Source of the DNA: Acidobacteriota bacterium
Lineage (GTDB): Bacteria > Acidobacteriota > Vicinamibacteria > Vicinamibacterales > UBA2999
Direction: 5' to 3'
DNA: 46,107 bases
Assembly: GCA_020851565.1 (NCBI GenBank)
Contig: JADZCN010000141.1
Span: forward strand, 1 to 46,107
The notes under the pieces are model-generated. The model saw only the letters and a program-made list of their open reading frames with translations, had not been told where the DNA came from and searched no databases. Shown here piece after piece: positions 37,087 to 46,107 of the stretch (positions are counted from its first letter, which is position 1; the number at the start of each line of letters is the position of its first letter). A program made the position numbers and the translations under genes.

Positions 37087-38814
37087 CTACGCTTCACCCT
37101 TCGGATACATCGTCTTGCCTCCAACTACCGTTCGGGAGATCGGGATGGTCTTGATCTCGTCGGGGTTCACGTCGTGGGGGTCCTTCGCCAGCATCACGAA
37201 GTCGGCGTACTTGCCGGGGGTGATGGATCCCTTGACGTTCTCCTCGTGAGACGCGTAGGCGCCGTGGATGGTGGCGATCTTCAGCGCCTCGTCCACCGTC
37301 ACGCGCTGTTTCGGGCCCCAGACGTTGCCGCTGAAGTCCTTGCGCGTGACCATGCTCTGGAGGGCCATCAGCGGCTCGAACGGCCCCGGACCGTAGTCGG
37401 ACGCGCCGGGCACGGGGATGTCGTACTCGAGGAAGGACTTGTGGGCGAACATCCAGTTCATCTTCTCGTCGCCGTACTCCTTCCACTTCTCGCCGTGATA
37501 GTGCGCGTAGGTCCAGAAGGGCGTGGGGATGACGCCGAGCGCCTTGATGCGGCGGAGCAGATCCGGGTTCACGAGCGAGCAGTGCTCGATGCGGTTGCGC
37601 GGGTCGGGCCGCGGCCACTGCTTCTGCACCCGCTCGTACGCCTTCAGCACCATGTCGATGGTGACGTCGCCGTTGGCGTGGATGGCGACGCGGAAGTTGT
37701 GGCGCCAGGCGTCCTCGACCGCCTCGTCGATCTCCTGCTGCGTCATCGTGAGGATGCCGTAGTCGCTGGTGCCGACGTACGGCGTGCTCATGCGCATGGT
37801 GCGCTCCGAGGCGGAGCCATCGGCCGCGTACTTCACGCCCACGACGCGGATCCACTCGTCGCCGAAGCCGTAGTGGATGCCCGCCGCCTTGAAGCCGGCG
37901 AAGGTGTCGGCGCCGCGCGCGAGGAAGCCCGCCCGGTGGCGCAGCTCGCCATTGGCGCGCGCGTCCTCATAGGCCTGGATGCGGTCGCGGTTGGCGCCGG
38001 CGTCGTGCACGGAGGTGAGGCCCGCCGCCGTGAGCAGCTCCGAGATGTAGCGCATGCCGTTCCGGCCGCGCTCGCGCTGCTGCTCGGGCGTGAAGGTTTC
38101 GCGCGTCCCCACCTTGGCGAAGACCCCGCGCGCCAGCTCGGCGACGCGCCCGGTGAGCTCCCCGCTCTCGTCCCGGAAGAAGCGGCCGTGATCCGGATCC
38201 GGCGTGTCCTTCGTGATGCCCGCCAGCTCGAAGGCTTTCGAGTTGTACCAGCTCGTGTGCCCGCCGCGGTGGTTCACCACGAGCGGGTGATCGCGCGTCA
38301 CTTCGTCCAGGAAGCGCCTGGTGAGGACGACGTCGAGCTTCGTGTCGTCGAACATGATGCCTTCGACCCACTGGCCGGGCGGCGTCTTGTCCGCCTTCGC
38401 CTTGAGCGCCGCCTGCAGCTCGCGGACGCGGGGCACGTTGGCATTCACGCTGTAGAGCTCGCCGACGCCGCTGACGTGGCAGTGGGTATCGATGAACCCG
38501 GGCGTGATCGTCTGGCCGCCCGCGTCGATGACGCGCGTGCGCGCGCTCGCGAGGTTGCGGATGTCCGACGTCGATCCCACCGCGATGAAGCGGCCGTCCT
38601 TCACGGCGAAGGCCTCGGCGCGCGGGCGGGCGGGGTCGACGGTGTAGACGCGCGCGTTGACCACCACGAGGTCGGCCTCGAGAACCGGCGTGCTCGCGGG
38701 TGGCTGCTGGGCGCCGGCAGCCGCAAGGGCGTCGAGCCCGGAAGAGGCGACGGCACCAGCTCCCGCCAGCGCCGCACCGTAGCCGAGGAACTCGCCACGT
38801 GAAATGCGCTTCAT
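37087..38814 (-). CDS. amidohydrolase family 3 protein (YtcJ-like)
   Basis: A 575-residue metal-dependent amidohydrolase. After an N-terminal export-like region (MKRISRGEFLGYGAALAGAGAVASS) come VVVNARVYTVDP, the metal-binding TPGFIDTHCHVSG, then HxH-type and Asp motifs (AIHANGD, NRIEHCSLVN, GASDYGPGP). It ends with a GSITPGKYADFVMLAKDP signature. The Tat-like start has SRGEFL where SRREFL would be expected. The natural substrate is unknown; members act on N-substituted amides. The open frame continues upstream to 38970 but ATG 38814 is the sensible start. Confidence 0.9.
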   Translation of the reverse strand: MKRISRGEFLGYGAALAGAGAVASSGLDALAAAGAQQPPASTPVLEADLVVVNARVYTVDPARPRAEAFAVKDGRFIAVGSTSDIRNLASARTRVIDAGGQTITPGFIDTHCHVSGVGELYSVNANVPRVRELQAALKAKADKTPPGQWVEGIMFDDTKLDVVLTRRFLDEVTRDHPLVVNHRGGHTSWYNSKAFELAGITKDTPDPDHGRFFRDESGELTGRVAELARGVFAKVGTRETFTPEQQRERGRNGMRYISELLTAAGLTSVHDAGANRDRIQAYEDARANGELRHRAGFLARGADTFAGFKAAGIHYGFGDEWIRVVGVKYAADGSASERTMRMSTPYVGTSDYGILTMTQQEIDEAVEDAWRHNFRVAIHANGDVTIDMVLKAYERVQKQWPRPDPRNRIEHCSLVNPDLLRRIKALGVIPTPFWTYAHYHGEKWKEYGDEKMNWMFAHKSFLEYDIPVPGASDYGPGPFEPLMALQSMVTRKDFSGNVWGPKQRVTVDEALKIATIHGAYASHEENVKGSITPGKYADFVMLAKDPHDVNPDEIKTIPISRTVVGGKTMYPKGEA

Positions 38815-39075
38815 GGCGCAGACTCTAGCAAAGATCTCCGCTGAAAATGCGAAAAGTGAGAAGAGAAACGCAGCCGCCCGATGAGGTGTGCCAGGGCCGC
38901 GGGGGCGACCCTGGCACTGGCTGCACCGGGGCCACAACGAGGGGAAGCGCCGGGTGCGGCCACTCACCATGAGTGAGCGGCATGACTGTTATGCGACAAG
39001 GGGATGACAATGTCAAGCCTGCCGGGTTGGCCCGGTGGGCCGGTATCATGCGCTCAGGCTGACGGAGGAATGTCC
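38815..39075. promoter_or_regulatory. divergent intergenic region with two small palindromes
   Basis: This 261-bp gap separates the divergent amidohydrolase and S9 peptidase genes. CACTCA-CCA-TGAGTG (38961-38975) is a perfect 6-bp inverted repeat and TGACA-A-TGTCA (39005-39015) is a perfect 5-bp one. Either could be an operator. TATCAT at 39044-39049 may be the -10 for the S9 gene. A GTGAGAAG repeat unit lies near 38854-38865. Confidence 0.4.
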
Positions 39076-41139
39076 ATGCGTCGCACGTGCAGGGGAATCG
39101 GGTCGGTTGTCGCGGTCATCGCCCTCTGGGCCGGGCCCGCGGCCGGGCAGGATCGCCGGCCCATGAGCTTCGTGGACTCGCTCACACTGCCGGTCATCCA
39201 GGACCCGCAGCTCTCGCCGGACGGCCAGCAGGTGCTGTTCGTCATGGACGGTCCGGACTGGAAGGCCAACCGGCGCATCGGCCACATCCACCGGATCAAC
39301 GTCGATGGCACCGGCCAGGTGCAGCTCACCTTCGGCGAGCGTGGCGAGTCGAGCCCGCGATGGTCGCCGGATGGCACGCGCGTGGCGTTCCTCGCGCGCC
39401 GCGAGGCCGACGAGCACAACCAGATCTACCTGCTGCAGAGCGCCGGCGGCGAGGCACGCCGCCTCACGCGCCACCCGGCCGCGCCCGGCAACCTGGCGTG
39501 GGCGCCCGACGGCACGCGCCTGTACTTCACGGCCAGCGACGAGAAGACGCCCGAGGAACGCGAGCGCGATCGGCTCCAGGACGACGTCTACCGGTTCGAG
39601 GAGACGAACTTCAAGCACCGGCACCTCTGGGCCGTGGACCTCGAGGGAACGACGACCAAGCTGACCGCCGGCGACTTCTCGGTCGAGCAGTACACGCTCT
39701 CGCCGGATGGATCGCGCATCGCGCTCACGCGCGCGCCGTCGCCGCTGCTCGAGTTCTCGCATCTCGCCGATGTGTGGGTGATGGACGCCAGCGGGGCCAA
39801 TGCCCGGCAGCTCACGTCCGGGAACCGCATCGCGGAGCGCGGCCTCGCCATCTCGCCCGACAACACGCGGCTGCTCTTCACGGCCGGCGCGAACGAGGCG
39901 ATGGAGGGGTACCACAACGGGAAGGTGTTCGTGCTGCCGCTGGCCGGCGGGCGCCCTCGGCAGGTGACGCCGGCCTCGGCCGCCTACGACGTCTCGAGCG
40001 CGGACTGGTCGAGGGACGGCTCCCGCATCTACTTCGTCGCCAATCTCGGGGTGCACGACGAGATCTTCGTGCTCGATCCCGAGTCGCGCGCGGCCACCAA
40101 CCTCACGAGCGGCCAGCACAGCCTGGGCGGGTGGCGATACGTCGAGACCGCGGACCGCTTCGTGTTCACGCGCAACACGCCGGAGCATCCCGCCGAGGTG
40201 CACGTGGCGGGCTCGACCGGCGGATCGATGTCGAGGGTGACGACGGTGTTCAGGGATCTGTCGGCGCGCTTCCTGCTCGCGCGGCAGGAGCGCTTCACGT
40301 GGAAAGGGCAGGACGGGCAGATGATCGAGGGGCTGCTCTTCTACCCTGTGGGATACCGCGAGGGCGAGCGCTACCCGCTGATCGTCGCCACGCACGGCGG
40401 CCCGGCTTCATCCGACAAGTTCGGTTTCAGCCACGACGCGCAGGTCTATGCGGGCAAGGGCTACGCGGTGCTGAAGCCGAACTACCGCGGCAGCACGGGA
40501 TACGGGGACGCGTTCCTGCGTGAGATGTCGAAGGGGTATTTCAAGCAGTCACACCTCGACGTGATGACCGGGACCGACGCGGTGATCGCGAAGGGCCTGG
40601 CGGATCCGGAGAAGCTCGTGAAGATGGGATGGAGCGCCGGCGGTCACATGACGAACAAGGTCATCACGTTCACCGACCGCTTCAAGGCGGCGAGCAGCGG
40701 CGCGGGCGCGGCGAACTGGATCTCGATGTACGCACAGTCGGACAACCGCGAGTTCCGGACGCCGTGGTTCGGCGGCACGCCGTGGCAGGCGGATGCGCCG
40801 ATCGATCTCTACTGGGAGCACTCACCGCTGAAGGACGTCGCGAAGGTGAAGACGCCGACGATCTTCCTCGTGGGCGAGGAGGACCCGCGCGTGCCCTTGC
40901 CGCAGTCGGTGGAGATGTATCGCGCGCTGCGGAGCAACGGCGTGCCGACCCACCTCTACGTGGCGCCGCGCGAGGGACACGGGTGGACCGAGCTGCGGCA
41001 CCGCCTGTTCAAGCTGCAGGTGGAGATGGAGTGGTTCGAGCGGTGGGTGCACGGGCGGTCGTACGAGTGGGAGCCGATCCCGGAAGTGGCGGGCAGGGAC
41101 GAGAAACCGCGCAGCAGCTCATCAGGAATCAACAGGTAG
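39076..41139 (+). CDS. S9 family prolyl oligopeptidase
   Basis: An exported serine peptidase of 687 residues. From ATG 39076 (GGAGG 7 nt upstream) it begins with a signal peptide (GSVVAVIALWAGPAAGQ). Next is a TolB-like beta propeller with repeated LSPDG, WSPDG and APDGTRL blades (about 40-390), then the alpha/beta hydrolase domain with Ser520 in GWSAGG, an Asp in GEEDPRVP and a His in REGHGW. The nucleophile elbow has Ala where many relatives have Tyr (GxSYGG). It probably cleaves short peptides in the periplasm or outside the cell. Confidence 0.93.
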   Translation: MRRTCRGIGSVVAVIALWAGPAAGQDRRPMSFVDSLTLPVIQDPQLSPDGQQVLFVMDGPDWKANRRIGHIHRINVDGTGQVQLTFGERGESSPRWSPDGTRVAFLARREADEHNQIYLLQSAGGEARRLTRHPAAPGNLAWAPDGTRLYFTASDEKTPEERERDRLQDDVYRFEETNFKHRHLWAVDLEGTTTKLTAGDFSVEQYTLSPDGSRIALTRAPSPLLEFSHLADVWVMDASGANARQLTSGNRIAERGLAISPDNTRLLFTAGANEAMEGYHNGKVFVLPLAGGRPRQVTPASAAYDVSSADWSRDGSRIYFVANLGVHDEIFVLDPESRAATNLTSGQHSLGGWRYVETADRFVFTRNTPEHPAEVHVAGSTGGSMSRVTTVFRDLSARFLLARQERFTWKGQDGQMIEGLLFYPVGYREGERYPLIVATHGGPASSDKFGFSHDAQVYAGKGYAVLKPNYRGSTGYGDAFLREMSKGYFKQSHLDVMTGTDAVIAKGLADPEKLVKMGWSAGGHMTNKVITFTDRFKAASSGAGAANWISMYAQSDNREFRTPWFGGTPWQADAPIDLYWEHSPLKDVAKVKTPTIFLVGEEDPRVPLPQSVEMYRALRSNGVPTHLYVAPREGHGWTELRHRLFKLQVEMEWFERWVHGRSYEWEPIPEVAGRDEKPRSSSSGINR

Positions 41140-41364
41140 GTGTTCGGGGGAATGCCCAACACTATATATGGTTGGGCCGTTAGTGTAGAGCTGCTATCGA
41201 GCGCGGCGGTGACCGCTTATATACGTCGCTGCCGCGCGGGGTGTTCCTTGAACCCGCCGGTTCTCTGTGATAAAACCCTCCTTGCGAAAATTTTCACAAT
41301 TAGCTCCTGAAGGCCAAAGCGCGGTAGAGTGCTGCGTTTTGCAGTGAGGGAGTGTGTAGGGGAC
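41140..41364. promoter_or_regulatory. leader region of the alternative complex III genes
   Basis: This 225-bp gap is richer in A and T than its surroundings and has no credible gene. It contains the palindrome GAAAATTTTC (41286-41295) and a TATATAT-like stretch near 41165. TAGAGT at about 41325 is a possible -10. It most likely holds the promoter and regulatory sites of the act operon. Confidence 0.4.
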
Positions 41365-42027
41365 ATGCAGGTATTCCCGAAGAGTGCCAATAACTGGTCG
41401 CGGGGCAGCATCATCGCCGGGCTGTTCATCCTGGCGAGCCTGGGATGGACGATCCTCACCATCCAGCGATCCGACTTCGTCACCCAGGCCAACTCGTTCA
41501 TCGAGCAGCCCGTGCAGTTCAGCCACCAGCACCACGTCGGTGGCATCGGCATCGACTGCCGGTACTGTCACACCGCGGTCGAGGTCTCGCCGTCGGCGGG
41601 CATCCCGCCCACCAAGACGTGCATCAACTGCCACTCGCAGATCTGGTCCACGAGCCCCTACCTGGAGCCGGTCCGCGCGAGCTTCCGCGATGACAAGCCG
41701 CTCCAGTGGATCCGCGTGCACGACCTGCCGGACTTCGTCTACTTCAATCACAGCATCCACGTGAAGCAGGGCGTGGGCTGCGAGACCTGCCACGGACGCG
41801 TCGATCGCATGCCCCTCATGCTGCAGGCCTCCTCGCTGCAGATGGAGTGGTGCCTCAACTGCCACCGCGACCCGTCGCAATACGTCCGCCCGCGCGATCA
41901 AATCACGACGATGGGCTACCAGGTGCCGGAGGGGACGACGCAGGCCGAACTCGGCGCCCAGCTCGTCAAGGCCTACAACATCGCGGGCGTCGAGCACATG
42001 ACCAGCTGCTCGGTCTGCCACCGCTAG
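41365..42027 (+). CDS. actA: alternative complex III subunit ActA, pentahaem cytochrome c
   Basis: The first gene of a quinol-oxidising complex that replaces the bc1 complex. The 220-residue protein has one N-terminal membrane anchor (IIAGLFILASLGWTILTI) and five CxxCH haem sites: CRYCH, CINCH, CETCH, CLNCH and CSVCH. This is the ActA layout. It hands electrons to a cytochrome c or directly to a terminal oxidase. GTAGGGG lies just before the ATG. The actB start follows 34 bp after the stop. Confidence 0.93.
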   Translation: MQVFPKSANNWSRGSIIAGLFILASLGWTILTIQRSDFVTQANSFIEQPVQFSHQHHVGGIGIDCRYCHTAVEVSPSAGIPPTKTCINCHSQIWSTSPYLEPVRASFRDDKPLQWIRVHDLPDFVYFNHSIHVKQGVGCETCHGRVDRMPLMLQASSLQMEWCLNCHRDPSQYVRPRDQITTMGYQVPEGTTQAELGAQLVKAYNIAGVEHMTSCSVCHR

Positions 42028-42061
42028 AGCCGGCGACGTGACGAAGAGCCCGAAGGACGAC

Positions 42062-45108
<3,047 letters not shown>

Positions 45109-45109
<1 letters not shown>

Positions 45110-46107
45110 TGGCGAACAACGTTCACGCACACGCCAGGTCCACGTCGGTCCTCGAGACGCCGGTCATCGGGCCGGGGCACGACTTCGAGACGGTCACCGA
45201 GACGGTCGCGCAGATCCCGCTGGCGAAGCGCACGCCGCTCGGCTGGGTCTTCGGCTTCCTCATCGGCTTCTCGCTGCTGATGCTGCTGCAGGTGTCGCTC
45301 GGCTACCTGGTGGTGAAGGGCATCGGCATCTGGGGCACGAACATCCCGGTCGGGTGGGCCTTCCCGATCGTCAACTTCGTCTGGTGGATCGGCATCGGCC
45401 ACGCCGGGACGCTCATCTCGGCCATCCTGCTCCTCTTCAAGCAGCAGTGGCGCATGTCGATCAGCCGCTTCGCCGAGGCGATGACGATCTTCGCCGTGGC
45501 CTGCGCCGCCATCTTCCCGGTGTTCCACACCGGGCGGCCGTGGCTGGCGGCCTACTGGCTGTTCCCGTACCCGAACACGATGGCGCTCTGGCCGCAGTTC
45601 CGCAGCCCGCTCATCTGGGACGTGTTCGCGGTCTCGACCTACGCGACGGTCTCGATCGTGTTCTGGTACGTGGGCCTGGTGCCCGACCTGGCGACGATGC
45701 GCGACCGCGCGGTGTCGCGGGTGAAGAAGGTCATCTTCGGGATCTTCTCGCTGGGCTGGCGCGGCTCGGCCCGCCACTGGCACCGCTACGAGGTGGCCTC
45801 GCTCATCCTGGCCGGCCTCTCCACCCCGCTGGTGCTCTCGGTGCACACCGTGGTGAGCTTCGACTTCGCGGTGTCGGTGATGCCCGGCTGGCACGCCACG
45901 ATCTTCCCGCCCTACTTCGTCGCCGGCGCCATCTACTCGGGCTTCGCGATGGTGCTGACGCTGGCCATTCCCATCCGGGCGGCCTACCGCCTGGAGGACC
46001 TCATCACGATGCGGCACATCGACAACATGGCGAAGGTCATGCTGGCGACGGGCCTCATGGTCGGCTACGGCTACACGATGGAAGCGTTCTACGCCTGGTA
46101 CAGCGGC
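45109..46107 (+). CDS. actC: alternative complex III subunit ActC (NrfD-like), partial
   Basis: The reading frame is open to the window end (333 codons seen). The ATG shares one base with the actB stop. The product has an N-terminal soluble stretch and many membrane helices (for example [38 protein letters not shown] and [18 protein letters not shown]). It shows NrfD-family motifs such as [15 protein letters not shown] and [11 protein letters not shown], linked to quinol binding and the putative proton path. It is truncated by the window, so full length is unknown; actD, actE and actF would be expected next. Confidence 0.93.

Overview
The window is a high-GC bacterial chromosome segment carrying the replication origin. 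Gene content and order fit a Gram-negative aerobe, most likely Acidobacteriota (class Vicinamibacteria, Luteitalea-like). That placement rests on high GC, an ACIII-type respiratory complex, DUF885 and S9 peptidases, a b/b' ATP synthase pair and short-period repeats at gene borders. It is an inference, not a database result.

Layout. Bases 1-12240 (all minus strand): rpmH, rnpA, yidD, yidC, jag/khpB, mnmE, mnmG, rsmG, parA, parB, selD, then a partial ATP synthase cluster (b', b, delta, start of alpha). Two parS sites flank this arm, one inside mnmG. Bases 12240-14070: DnaA boxes on both sides of dnaA and the probable oriC between dnaA and dnaN. Bases 12437-20315 (plus): dnaA, dnaN, gyrB, gyrA, with no recF. 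Bases 20356-27526: a hypothetical exported protein, then pcrA/uvrD, glmS, glmU and rsmI on minus. Bases 27587-34852: DUF885 peptidase, FmdB zinc ribbon, galU (minus), serS, tRNA-Ser(UGA), a small c-type cytochrome (minus), FKBP isomerase, an RNA m5U methyltransferase and a NUDIX hydrolase. Bases 34898-38814 (minus): an M55 aminopeptidase, a two-thioredoxin-fold oxidoreductase, a zinc-ribbon protein and an amidohydrolase. Bases 39076 to the end (plus): an S9 peptidase and the first three genes of alternative complex III (actA, actB, actC, the last cut by the window edge).

Main discovery. Two genes here are interrupted by an in-frame TGA that reads well as selenocysteine. SelD starts at GTG 3354, not 3195, and carries Sec18 in a CAGUASK active-site motif. 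A protein disulfide oxidoreductase (PDO)-like protein at 36546-35896 carries a UPHC redox motif (Sec144) where the family has CPxC. In both, a hairpin that could be a bacterial SECIS presents its apical loop starting exactly 15 nt after the TGA. Standard gene calling would truncate the first and split the second. The host would therefore use selenium, with its own selenophosphate synthetase a selenoprotein.

Other themes are short-period repeat elements at gene ends (CACGAAG-type inverted arms next to both Sec genes, GTGAGAAG at stop codons, a CTGATCC heptad, a decamer array) and several -10 hexamers so close to start codons that leaderless or near-leaderless mRNAs are likely.
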